Shown: positions 24,188-32,151 of the stretch, in pieces
Layout of the letters: each line of letters begins with the position of its first letter
How positions within the stretch are numbered: position 1 is the first letter of the stretch
Source: Vreelandella neptunia
Lineage (GTDB): Bacteria; Pseudomonadota; Gammaproteobacteria; Pseudomonadales; Halomonadaceae
NCBI RefSeq assembly: GCF_022489065.1
Contig: NZ_JAKVTW010000016.1
Location: 1-64,000 of the forward strand
DNA: 64,000 nucleotides
Direction: 5' to 3'
Translations under genes and position numbers: made by a program
The notes under the pieces: model-generated
Seen by the model: only the letters and a program-made list of their open reading frames with translations
The model's database searches: none
Told to the model about the DNA's origin: nothing

Positions 24188-25087
24188 ATGACAACAGTTA
24201 AAAGAAAAGAGAATACCAAATTTTTAACAGGAAATTATGCGAAACAAGAGAGGGCTACTATGCTAGCTGATTTATGTAAAATTACAAATAATGATGATTT
24301 AGAAGGTTTACTAGTTGAAAAAGAAGTTAACGGCCTAATGCATATTTTTTCAGGTCCTAGAAAACCAACATTTAAGCAAATGCTATACTTTCAGGCTATC
24401 ATAAGTATTGCTGGCAACAGATTAGCAGAGCTAGGTGATGAAGTAAGAGCCGAGAATTTTAATGATGATGATGTTGTTAAGCATCTTCTTGAAAATATGA
24501 CAGATAAAAGTATTGAAATTAAAGAAGCTTTTGGATTTGGTTCTCAAGTTGTAATTTATACGTCCTACCATGAAATACTAAAAAAGGCTGGTTTAAATGA
24601 TGGTGGTAATAGCAGAAAAGCTCTTTTAGATGCTTTAATGGGACTGGGTAGAATAACACATGAAGTTCATCAACTAGACGACTACAACAAAGGTAAGACT
24701 GATAGAGGTTATAATGAGTTATTTCTACAATATAAATATGACAATAGCTTAGGTAAAGTGAAAATTGTTTTAAATTCAATTTCTTCACAAGCTCTAACAA
24801 GCCAGTTTACTTTAATTGATTTAACTATCAAGAAGTTATTCTTAAAAAATGAAAGAGCCCTAGCACTTTATGATTTTATCGTAGCTAGAGTTAATCATAA
24901 AGAACAACAGCATTTCAATATGGATAGAGTTATTAAAATACTTGAGCATAAAAATGAAGAGGTGGATAAGAAAACAAGAAATAAATATAAAGAAACATTA
25001 AAGAAAATGAGTGAAGTAATACCTGACTGGAACATAGGAACCTATGGAATAGGTAATAAGCTAGTTTTTAATATAGATAGACAATGA
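24188..25087 (+). CDS. Plasmid replication initiator (Rep_3/RepB-like)
   Basis: 299 aa. The likely role is binding the iterons downstream and opening the origin. The layout suits two winged-helix domains: an N-terminal half with a dimer-type helix, and a C-terminal half where a strand-rich part (LGKVKIVLNSISSQ) leads to FLKNERALALYDFIVARV, resembling the S-x-x-A-x-x-LY-x-x-L helix of Rep_3 proteins, followed by a recognition-helix candidate. The ribosome site is GGAAGGGGAAAATT. The iteron array 120 bases downstream is the strongest support; the sequence match alone is weak. Confidence 0.65.
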   Translation: MTTVKRKENTKFLTGNYAKQERATMLADLCKITNNDDLEGLLVEKEVNGLMHIFSGPRKPTFKQMLYFQAIISIAGNRLAELGDEVRAENFNDDDVVKHLLENMTDKSIEIKEAFGFGSQVVIYTSYHEILKKAGLNDGGNSRKALLDALMGLGRITHEVHQLDDYNKGKTDRGYNELFLQYKYDNSLGKVKIVLNSISSQALTSQFTLIDLTIKKLFLKNERALALYDFIVARVNHKEQQHFNMDRVIKILEHKNEEVDKKTRNKYKETLKKMSEVIPDWNIGTYGIGNKLVFNIDRQ

Positions 25088-25102
25088 TATTTTTATGTAG
25101 TG

Positions 25103-25132
25103 AAAAAAACCATCAACTCTGATGGTTTTTTG
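25103..25132 (+). terminator. Rho-independent terminator after rep
   Basis: AAAAAACCATCA and TGATGGTTTTTTG form a stem with a short loop, immediately after the rep stop codon. Confidence 0.85.
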
Positions 25133-25205
25133 TTTTCTTCCATAGCTATATTTTGATTATATCCCCGCCAAGCTGACCTCGATTATTCTTTTTTGTTAAA
25201 TATAT

Positions 25206-25346
25206 ACCCGCCGAAGTTGGAACCTTTTCTTAAAAGAAGACCCGCCAAAGTGGGAACCTTGAGAAAATACTTACCCTTTTGACCCGCCAAAGTAGGAACC
25301 CTGACCCGCCAAAGTGGGAACCTTGACCCGCCAAAGGTGGAACCTG
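25206..25346 (+). other. Iteron array of a plasmid-type replication origin
   Basis: Five copies of a 22-bp iteron with consensus GACCCGCCAAAGTGGGAACC start at about 25,206, 25,239, 25,281, 25,303 and 25,325; the last three are head-to-tail with no gap. A degenerate copy may occur at 25,163. All are in the same orientation. An AT-rich region with 14-bp repeats follows at 25,522-25,558, as expected of a melting region. I see no convincing DnaA box. Confidence 0.85.
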
Positions 25347-25521
25347 TAAAGCTCTTTTTACCGTTATATTTAGAGTAATTCTATAGAATATTTGACCTTT
25401 TGCTAAAAAGTCTTCTTATGTTCTTACTTATGTTTTATCTTAGGAAATACTTTCAAGCTTTTTTTTCTTTCGTAAAATATATACCTTTACAGAAAAGAAA
25501 ATATAAACAATAAAATACTAT

Positions 25522-25558
25522 TTATTATCATAATTTTATTATCATAATTTTATTATCA
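25522..25558 (+). repeat. 14-bp AT-rich direct repeats (possible DNA unwinding element)
   Basis: TAATTTTATTATCA occurs twice in full plus a partial copy, with no interruption and no G in the T-rich strand. The location 180 bp beyond the iterons fits the duplex-melting part of an iteron origin. Confidence 0.6.
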
Positions 25559-25739
25559 ATAATCCTTTAATATATAAAACAAAATTGATACCTTTAAAGA
25601 GACTACCTTTTCAACCTACTAATTTTCATCCTTTGATGACATTTAATATACTCCCATTCTCAATAGCCCGAGCGATAGCGAGCTATGTTTTTTATTACTC
25701 CTTTTTTATTTTTAAAAATTGTGATTTAAATGAGTTGCT

Positions 25740-25858
25740 TTGGTTTGCTTCGCAAACTAGTTATTGAATGAAGGAGTATTTAATATCTTTGGTGTTGAAT
25801 ATATTGTTTTTAGTTCTTAACTAGCTTGTGTTGGTTTGCTTCGCAAACTAGTTATTGA
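25740..25858. repeat. Pair of 28-bp direct repeats with internal hairpin
   Basis: The unit (TTGGTTTGCTTCGCAAACTA plus GTTATTGA) is repeated perfectly 91 bp apart at 25,740 and 25,831. Role unknown. Confidence 0.8.
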
Positions 25859-26005
25859 TACAGGTAGTTATTAAAGTGAATGCGGTTGAAAGCTTCTAAA
25901 CAGTACGTTCTCGATTATACCTTATGGTTAGCTTTAAAATAGCTCTAAAAAGCTTCCTGAGCGATTTTTTCAGCTATCTAGTGTGTTAGGTTAGCCTGAT
26001 CATTT

Positions 26006-26030
26006 AAACCGCCTGTAGGTGGTTTTTTTT
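26006..26030 (+). terminator. Rho-independent terminator
   Basis: AAACCGCC and GGTGGTTTTTTTT form a stem (with one G-T pair) and T-run upstream of the secreted-protein gene, insulating it from transcription out of the origin region. Confidence 0.75.
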
Positions 26031-26074
26031 GATATTTATATTTTCATATTAAGGTTAAGCAATATTTTATATAT

Positions 26075-26089
26075 TGTGATATAATGATA
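26075..26089 (+). promoter_or_regulatory. Extended -10 promoter of the LRR-like secreted protein gene
   Basis: Exact TGTGATATAATGATA, 35 bp before the ATG. Confidence 0.75.
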
Positions 26090-26123
26090 CTGTTAAAAAT
26101 TATAATAACAAGGAGACAAAATA

Positions 26124-27641
26124 ATGAAAAAAACTATTTTATCAAGTGTAATAAGCATTACTGCTTTATCAACACTAATGAGTATCCCTGCTTTTGCAGA
26201 TAATTATGCATTTAGATATCCTATACATGGTATATCAAGTAGCCAAAATTCAGGAGGTAGCGGGGGAGGTGATAGTGGTAATGAAGATGCGGAACCTGAA
26301 GAAAACACATCACAATGGGATGAATTCGCAGAAGATAATAATTTAGATAATAACGATTGGAACGATATCGATTGGCCTTCTAAAGGTATAACAGATTTAC
26401 CGACAGAACCTTATCCAACACCCAATGTAAGTGGCAGTGTTGATTTAAGCGATAATAATATTACTGACCTCACAGGTTTAGATGATATTGAGATCATCAA
26501 TGAAGATTTAAATCTGTCAAACAATCCAATTTCTACTTATACTCCAATTGCTAATTTAGTTGTGAATGGAAATATAAGTTTATCACCTTCCATTTCCGGC
26601 AATAAACTGGCACACGATTCAGTTTTCTGTGAGCAGAATAATGAAGCACAGTTTATCAATGCTACAAAATCTGAAATATGTGAAATTGATGGTTTAGCTT
26701 TTGACTATAATTGGGATAATTACCTTCATGTTGTAAAAGGTGGCTATAGCACAACTCCAAATTATCAAAACCTCAGTTTAGATTATTCAAGCTATAATGT
26801 AAGTCGTGTTTCTGATTTATATTATGATAATTCTGCTAAAGAATTTACTTTTAATGCTATGTGTCAATACTCAAATTATGATTGCACTTTAATTGAAAAG
26901 GATTTTTCTTTTGATACACAGTTGCCAAGCATGGCACAAGATCCATACCCTGTATCAACCGCGAATATCAGTTTACTTAATTCTAGCCATATTGATAATG
27001 TTGATTCATTAAGAAGTGTTTCGGTAGGCTCATTTCAAATTAGCGGTAATTCTGGCCTTGCTGTACTTGATTTATCAAATAACGGTAGTGCTCAACATCC
27101 TGGTTTAGTTAAAGCGACTTCTGTTAGAATAACTGATAATCCAAATTTAACTACAATTATACTGGATTCTCTAACCGATTTGCAGAGACTAACTATTGAA
27201 AATAATCCAAACTTGGAAACAATCGAAATAAAAAATCTATCAATAATAGGTCCTTCTAGTAATACTGTTGACTTTATAATTAGAAACAATCCAATGCTTA
27301 GTAATATAGATATTGGAACTGGTTTATCTACAGTGAAATATGGACAATTAAATTCTCAGCCTTTGAGCTTTGTATTAACAGGGAATACTAGTTTAAGTGA
27401 TATTACTTTCTTACAAAACATTGATTTTACCAACGACACAGGATTAACTATGGCTGTTAATCTTGATTCTAATATCGTTAATGAAGCAGGTTTTAGAAAA
27501 TTAAGTGGTTCTGTTTGTGGTGTAAAGAAATCATTTGCTTATATGTCTGACTCTGATGCAATCGCACAAGGCTATTATGAGGACAGATTTACGAACATTG
27601 ATGCACTTGATATTTGTAGTAGTTTAAATGTAGTTAACTAA
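26124..27641 (+). CDS. Secreted leucine-rich-repeat-like protein with RYPIHG motif, 505 aa
   Basis: A signal peptide covers about 1-25 and is probably cut after FA in AFADNYAF. The mature start DNYAFRYPIHG matches DSFTYRQPIHG in the 13,740-14,381 protein. A Gly/Ser-rich, acidic linker (about 45-80) follows, then irregular leucine-rich-repeat-like units (SGSVDLSDNNITDLTGLDDI; LDLSNNGSAQHPGL; VRITDNPNLTTIILDSL; LTIENNPNLETIEIKNL). Six or so cysteines may form disulfides. Likely secreted or surface-exposed and used for binding. It has its own promoter and terminator. The target cannot be told from sequence. Confidence 0.75.
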   Translation: MKKTILSSVISITALSTLMSIPAFADNYAFRYPIHGISSSQNSGGSGGGDSGNEDAEPEENTSQWDEFAEDNNLDNNDWNDIDWPSKGITDLPTEPYPTPNVSGSVDLSDNNITDLTGLDDIEIINEDLNLSNNPISTYTPIANLVVNGNISLSPSISGNKLAHDSVFCEQNNEAQFINATKSEICEIDGLAFDYNWDNYLHVVKGGYSTTPNYQNLSLDYSSYNVSRVSDLYYDNSAKEFTFNAMCQYSNYDCTLIEKDFSFDTQLPSMAQDPYPVSTANISLLNSSHIDNVDSLRSVSVGSFQISGNSGLAVLDLSNNGSAQHPGLVKATSVRITDNPNLTTIILDSLTDLQRLTIENNPNLETIEIKNLSIIGPSSNTVDFIIRNNPMLSNIDIGTGLSTVKYGQLNSQPLSFVLTGNTSLSDITFLQNIDFTNDTGLTMAVNLDSNIVNEAGFRKLSGSVCGVKKSFAYMSDSDAIAQGYYEDRFTNIDALDICSSLNVVN

Positions 27642-27656
27642 AAGATAGTTACCAAT

Positions 27657-27683
27657 AGCCCCGCTTGATAGCGGGGTTTTTTG
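27657..27683 (+). terminator. Rho-independent terminator
   Basis: AGCCCCGC and GCGGGGTTTTTTG form a perfect stem and T-run just after the 505-aa gene. Confidence 0.9.
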
Positions 27684-27783
27684 TGCATAACCAAAACTCT
27701 CATAAATATTGCCTCAAGCTGGCACGATAAACCACTAAGAAGGGGTGTAGGGCGGTTTTAGGTAGTTAGGCACCAGAAACAAT

Positions 27784-27810
27784 AAAGCCCGCTCAGAAGC
27801 GGGCTTTTCT
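27784..27810 (-). terminator. Terminator of the 128-aa MvaT-like gene
   Basis: AAAGCCCGCT and AGCGGGCTTTT form a stem 17 bases beyond the stop of the minus-strand gene. T and A runs on both sides make it bidirectional. Confidence 0.8.
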
Positions 27811-27826
27811 TTGCTTTCAAGGCAGG

Positions 27827-28213
27827 TTATGCCTTCTGATCAGCATCATCATTGATGAGCCAGCCCTCAACTACTTCAGCACCGTGTTCATCTTTGAGAG
27901 CTTTGAGCCCTTTATGATTTCCGCCCCGAGTCTCAATCACTTCGCCAGTATGGGGATTCTTGTAAACTTTGAGCTTACGAACCTTGCGAGTCTTGGTGCT
28001 GGCTTGACCTTGTGACTGAAGGTATTTCTCAGGTGCGATGATTTGAAGAACCGTTTTTTCCGCTACACCAAATTCTGCCATCAAAGCTTCAAGCTTATCT
28101 TTGAATTCCCTTTCTTGCTTGAGTTCTTTATCTGAATCCAATGCAAGAAGTTCTTCCTGCAACTCTCTCAGCATTCTTTCTTTTTCTTGATACTCTCTCA
28201 ATCTAGAAGACAT
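27827..28213 (-). CDS. MvaT-type H-NS-like silencer, 128 aa
   Basis: Xenogeneic silencer that binds AT-rich DNA. An N-terminal coiled coil for oligomerization (about 5-60, RLREYQEKERMLRELQEEL) is followed by a linker and the C-terminal DNA-binding signature KVYKNPHTGEVIETRGGNHK (about 84-103), then LKALKDEHGAEVVEGWL. This matches MvaT/MvaU closely in motif and length. Carried on an AT-rich element, it may hide the element's genes from or within the host. Copies of AAAATATATAC lie upstream (about 28,315 and 28,393), flexible TpA-rich sequence of the kind MvaT proteins prefer. Confidence 0.9.
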   Translation of the reverse strand: MSSRLREYQEKERMLRELQEELLALDSDKELKQEREFKDKLEALMAEFGVAEKTVLQIIAPEKYLQSQGQASTKTRKVRKLKVYKNPHTGEVIETRGGNHKGLKALKDEHGAEVVEGWLINDDADQKA

Positions 28214-28460
28214 AATTTTTCCCTTGAATTTAAAAATATGATGCTTTGCAAATCGAATATTAGCACCGAGATTTTAACGATGCAAATATCATTGAATCAA
28301 TAAAGTATTTTGTGAAATATATACGTTTACCGCCATGGAGATTTTAAATCAAAACATGGTTGTTGAAGGCAGGGTGTCTTAGATAATTTTGTAAAATATA
28401 TACGTTTTCATTCAGTGGTGAGTTTAAGAGGGGAGGCGGTGACAGGGCAGAGAACACAAC

Positions 28461-28485
28461 AAAGCCCGCACTATGGCGGGCTTTC
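28461..28485 (-). terminator. Terminator of the 200-aa MvaT-like gene
   Basis: AAAGCCCGC and GCGGGCTTT form a stem around a 5-base loop, beyond the stop of the minus-strand gene. Confidence 0.7.
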
Positions 28486-28502
28486 ATGCTTCATTGTTGC
28501 TC

Positions 28503-29105
28503 TCAACGGGTGGTTTTAGCAGGTGTAGCGAACTGGAACTTTGGCTTGCTACCCTTGCCTAGTGGCTTTACAGGCAATTCCCGCTTAGCAGGCTTTGCAG
28601 GTGCCTTGCTAGCTTCAGCAGGTGTAGCCTCAACGGGATCTACCTTTTCTTCCTTGGGAGCATCCTTTGGCTCTTCCTTTGATTGTTCTTCCTTCTCTAC
28701 CTTTGGTTCTTCCTTCAATGGTTGCTGTTTCGGTTCATTGTCATCAACCAACCAGCTTTCTACGGTTTCATCACCATGCTCTTTTTTCCAAGCTTTCAGC
28801 ACACGATGGTTCATACCCTTTGTCTCTACCACTTCGCCAGTATGCGGGTTTTTGTATGTTTTCAGCTTGCGAGGCTTGCGGGTTTTCTTTGGTTCTTCCG
28901 CTACAGCTTCTTCAGCGAATTTCTCAGGAACGAGGACTTGCAAGACCGACTCATTAGAAAAGCCGTATTCTTCCGCCATTTTTTCGACTTTCTTTTTGAA
29001 TTCAATGGCTTTTTTAAGCTCTTCATCTTCTTTCAAAGAGTTCAATTCAACTTCAAGTTGCTTTAGTTGTTGCTCTTTTTTGAAGTAAGAAGTTAGTGAG
29101 TTCAT
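28503..29105 (-). CDS. MvaT-type H-NS-like protein with charged C-terminal extension, 200 aa
   Basis: A paralogue of the neighbouring silencer. It has a coiled coil (about 8-50), the DNA-binding motif KTYKNPHTGEVVETKGMNHR (about 84-103), then an added 75-residue tail that is first acidic (repeated EEPK) and then basic and proline-rich (AKPAKRELPVKPLGKGSKPK). The tail is not part of ordinary MvaT (about 124 aa). It could modulate DNA bridging or mixed oligomers with the smaller paralogue or the host protein. Confidence 0.85.
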   Translation of the reverse strand: MNSLTSYFKKEQQLKQLEVELNSLKEDEELKKAIEFKKKVEKMAEEYGFSNESVLQVLVPEKFAEEAVAEEPKKTRKPRKLKTYKNPHTGEVVETKGMNHRVLKAWKKEHGDETVESWLVDDNEPKQQPLKEEPKVEKEEQSKEEPKDAPKEEKVDPVEATPAEASKAPAKPAKRELPVKPLGKGSKPKFQFATPAKTTR

Positions 29106-29295
29106 TTTTCGTTTACCTTTTTCAGTTATATAGTTTGTGTTTGCTTCCGATGTTTAAATAATAGCACCGGTTATAATTCGCCGCAGCCCCCTTAATTAAA
29201 AAAATATAACTTTTTTAGTTAGTAATTAGTCGAGCACATATAAGTAACTGAAAATTATTTATTAAATTTAAGGGAAGGTTAAATTTCACCCATTG

Positions 29296-29323
29296 AAAAG
29301 CCCGCATAGAAGCGGGCTTATTT
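29296..29323 (-). terminator. Terminator of the dotA-like gene
   Basis: AAAAGCCCGC and GCGGGCTTATTTT form a stem just beyond the stop of the 818-aa minus-strand gene. Confidence 0.75.
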
Positions 29324-29341
29324 TACCTTTTACCTACCTTT

Positions 29342-31798
29342 TTACTCACCACTTGGTTCAGCATTTTTACCTTTAATGTTACCTATCATTGCACCTGTTT
29401 TTGCTCCTGCTTCGTTGCCAAAGATACCAACAGATTTACCAGTAACGTTTGAAGGGTTTCCAGCAATTGCTTCATTGTTGCCTTTGAAGTTATCCATAAC
29501 GTTACCATCAAAATTGTTACCAAAACTTCTTGCAATACCACCTAAGAACCACTCCAATGAGTCATCCGCGAATGTCATTGTTATCTTGAAAGTGTTATGC
29601 ATGAATACAGTAATGATAAGGAACCATATGATAATCATAGCTCTTATTGCTAGTAAGCTATCTCCAAATGTCAAAGCTCCACCCATCCAGAACATTTGAT
29701 TTAAGAACACAAAGCCTATCATAAGTATTGCCATCGACATTAGCATACCAATAACCAAGAGTGTTGGTTTCAATATCAAGGCAGCCATCATTGCTATTTT
29801 TCTTTCCATTCTGGAACCAGCAATACCTTCACCTTCTGGTGTAGCCATTAAAGTAACAGCTAATGGAGCATTAAAAATAGCTTCCGCATACATTAACAAC
29901 CAGCTTAGGAAAGCCATTGCCCATATCAAAGTAGGCAACATAGGTAAAAAGTATGCCATTCCTATTCCAGAAAAGAAGACCGGACTCAATGCTTCATCTA
30001 TTTCACTTAATGCACCTGTTACCAAAGAAGCCAGTCCAGCGGTTACTCCACTGTAAATAGGTATAACAGTTCCAGATTTAGCAATAGTTTCTGCTACAGA
30101 ATCTATAAATATCTTAGCTGAATCCCATATCCATTTAATCAATACTATTCTCGTACCTAACTGAGATGTAAAACTTAAACCATCTGGAAGAAGCTGTGTT
30201 CCACCGTGGAAACCATTAGCATCAATACCATCTTCTATATCTGCAAATCCCATACTTGCTTTTGCATTCAAACCAAATCCAAGTAGGCTAATTACATTCA
30301 TTGCCGTATTAGCTGTAGTGCTGTCTGCAATAACTTCACTGTTTTGGAAAAATGCATTAGACAGGGCTTGAGTTATAACAGGTTCAAATCTTTCAGGAGA
30401 ACAGTTTTTAGCACCGGTACAAAGTGAATCTATTGCATCTCTTGTATTATCAATTTCACCAGTGTTTCTTGATGCAATAATTTTATCTGTACTGCCAGTA
30501 AGTAAGTCGCTTACTTCTGCATAATTATTATAAGGACAATCAAGTTCACGTTCTCCATAAGACCTAAATGATGATATCTCACTACCTCTTCTTTGATGAA
30601 GTATCATACAACCAGCTATATCTCTACTTATAATAGAATTACTAGCTAATTGACTGTTATCGTTAATATCATTCAATGCCATCGAGATAACTGTGTAATA
30701 AGCACCTAGATAAGGCCATCCAACATCGTTATAAACACTTGTGTTTATTTTGGCTAATAAATTACCACCTGAGTCAGATTTAATTGTTATCAAATCATTT
30801 TCAGATTTTGTATGCTTAGCAATGATTTCAGCCATATCACTTTTATAAGATTCTGTCATTTCTAGTTGTTTATCTACTACAGAATAAAATCTACCTAAAG
30901 TTTCATTAGATGAATCTGACCCCGTTTGGCTATCATAACCTTCTAAAGCCGAGGCATAGGTACTATATCCACCTCTCCAATAATAGCTTGAAGCAGGGTT
31001 ATCTTCAGAACTAGCTAATAGTGGAACAGCAATTTCATGAAATGCACGATTCTGATACTCAAGAATCTTTGCCATCAATTCTCTTCTTAGCTCTTCATTA
31101 TCTGTATTTACAGATATTGAACCACAAGCTCCACTTCTTCCAATCTCAACTCTTTCATATCCTGCTAGTGCAGAATTTATAGGTAGGTCTTGTCTTGGGT
31201 TAGAAGGGTTAATGCCATATAAATCTAGTGTTTTACCGTTTCCAGTTGGATCACTAATTTCTAGAGAAAAGGCACAAGTCGCATTATTAGTTAATTGTTT
31301 AATCGCATAAAAACCACCAACTTGAGGATTTACAGTATTAACCCTTCTAGCCATGTTTTCGACTGCGAAGCTCGCTACTCTGTCTGCAGCATTGCTGCCA
31401 ACCATACCCATCCAAGCAACAATTACCTGTACGGTTGATATAGTGGATGCTTGTCCTATCCCTACAGGAAATATAAAAAAACAAGCTAAGAACGTTCTTA
31501 ATGGAAGCCATACAGAAGACCACCCATTACCCATTATTTTACCTTCTGATGCTGTTTTAATTACCGCAGCAATCAGAACATAACTCATTATAACTGATAT
31601 TAGAATATAGGCTAAGAAGTTCATATAGCCAGCGATTGGAGTCAACATGGTAATAGAGCCACTAGCACTATCATCAAATATTAACTTTATCCAATCCCCC
31701 CATATCAACTGTGCCATATCCATAGCAGCACCTTGTGGTGTGCTGAATATATCACTTGATAACCCTGGACTTATCCCAGGTGTATTAGTTTCATCCAT
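29342..31798 (-). CDS. DotA/TraY-like type IVB secretion membrane protein
   Basis: 818 aa, inner-membrane protein. Membrane segments occur near the N-terminus (about 52-85 and 105-125) and as a cluster at about 575-745, enclosing a large periplasmic-type domain (about 140-560) with several Cys. Segments such as PLRTFLACFFIFPVGIGQAS, VQVIVAWMGMVGSNAADRV and the C-terminal TM cluster are characteristic of DotA (Legionella Dot/Icm) and TraY (IncI plasmids). In those systems it is an essential component, and TraY is also the target of entry exclusion. The ribosome site AAGGAGAATTTAT precedes the ATG. No other dot/icm or tra gene is in the window, so it is either solitary or at the edge of a cluster lying elsewhere on the element. 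Confidence 0.8.
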   Translation of the reverse strand: MDETNTPGISPGLSSDIFSTPQGAAMDMAQLIWGDWIKLIFDDSASGSITMLTPIAGYMNFLAYILISVIMSYVLIAAVIKTASEGKIMGNGWSSVWLPLRTFLACFFIFPVGIGQASTISTVQVIVAWMGMVGSNAADRVASFAVENMARRVNTVNPQVGGFYAIKQLTNNATCAFSLEISDPTGNGKTLDLYGINPSNPRQDLPINSALAGYERVEIGRSGACGSISVNTDNEELRRELMAKILEYQNRAFHEIAVPLLASSEDNPASSYYWRGGYSTYASALEGYDSQTGSDSSNETLGRFYSVVDKQLEMTESYKSDMAEIIAKHTKSENDLITIKSDSGGNLLAKINTSVYNDVGWPYLGAYYTVISMALNDINDNSQLASNSIISRDIAGCMILHQRRGSEISSFRSYGERELDCPYNNYAEVSDLLTGSTDKIIASRNTGEIDNTRDAIDSLCTGAKNCSPERFEPVITQALSNAFFQNSEVIADSTTANTAMNVISLLGFGLNAKASMGFADIEDGIDANGFHGGTQLLPDGLSFTSQLGTRIVLIKWIWDSAKIFIDSVAETIAKSGTVIPIYSGVTAGLASLVTGALSEIDEALSPVFFSGIGMAYFLPMLPTLIWAMAFLSWLLMYAEAIFNAPLAVTLMATPEGEGIAGSRMERKIAMMAALILKPTLLVIGMLMSMAILMIGFVFLNQMFWMGGALTFGDSLLAIRAMIIIWFLIITVFMHNTFKITMTFADDSLEWFLGGIARSFGNNFDGNVMDNFKGNNEAIAGNPSNVTGKSVGIFGNEAGAKTGAMIGNIKGKNAEPSGE

Positions 31799-31906
31799 AA
31801 ATAAATTCTCCTTGTTTTATTATTATTAAATTATTCTACTATATATAAGTCTCCATCCTATGTATTAAACAAAAAATACCATTCTATATAGTTGTAGATG
31901 TTATAT

Positions 31907-31972
31907 TTACATAGTATCAATAACTTGTTTTATTAAGTTTATAAACACACCATTGTTATTATTTTTATCCAT
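31907..31972 (-). CDS. 21-residue leader peptide upstream of the dotA-like gene
   Basis: The 22-codon frame (including the stop) reads MDKNNNNGVFINLIKQVIDT plus Met. AGGAG lies 8-9 bases before the ATG, and an exact extended -10 box (32,003-32,017) lies 30 bp upstream. It precedes the dotA-like start by 108 bases with no terminator between, so it may be a regulatory leader or a small partner peptide. Confidence 0.5.
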   Translation of the reverse strand: MDKNNNNGVFINLIKQVIDTM

Positions 31973-32002
31973 AAATATTTCTCCTATTAAAATATTGACA
32001 TC

Positions 32003-32017
32003 TATCATTATATCACA
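32003..32017 (-). promoter_or_regulatory. Extended -10 promoter of the leader-dotA unit
   Basis: The minus strand reads TGTGATATAATGATA, an exact copy of the element's promoter box. Confidence 0.75.
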
Positions 32018-32104
32018 AAATGGATTAATTTGCTATATTAAGTTTAAGACATTTAATATATAGTATTGTTCTTTAATGTTTTGTTTATTTAATATGATGG
32101 GCAT

Positions 32105-32131
32105 AAAAAAGCCACCTATTAAGGTGGCTAT
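32105..32131 (-). terminator. Terminator of the integrase gene
   Basis: AAAAAAGCCACCT and AGGTGGCT form a stem 20 bases after the integrase stop; the T-run is on the minus strand. Confidence 0.8.
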
Positions 32132-32151
32132 ATATTATATAGTTTTGTTAT

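Larger units (their letters stand above)
25347..26005. other. AT-rich, gene-free region between origin and secreted-protein gene
   Basis: No gene seen. It contains AAAATATATACC at 25,474-25,485 (reverse of the recurring GGTATATATTTT), TAATTTTATTATCA repeats at 25,522-25,558, and a 28-bp direct repeat at 25,740-25,767 and 25,831-25,858 that begins TTGGTTTGCTTCGCAAACTA and includes a GTTTGC/GCAAAC hairpin. Confidence 0.6.

Noticed and set aside
25206..25346. Repeat array as a possible CRISPR
   Set aside because: Units are contiguous or irregularly spaced without spacers and no cas genes are near; the pattern is that of replication iterons.
28486..29088. Long plus-strand frame rich in Ser and Phe
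   Set aside because: It is the antisense shadow of the 200-aa MvaT-like gene, whose DNA-binding motif is unmistakable.
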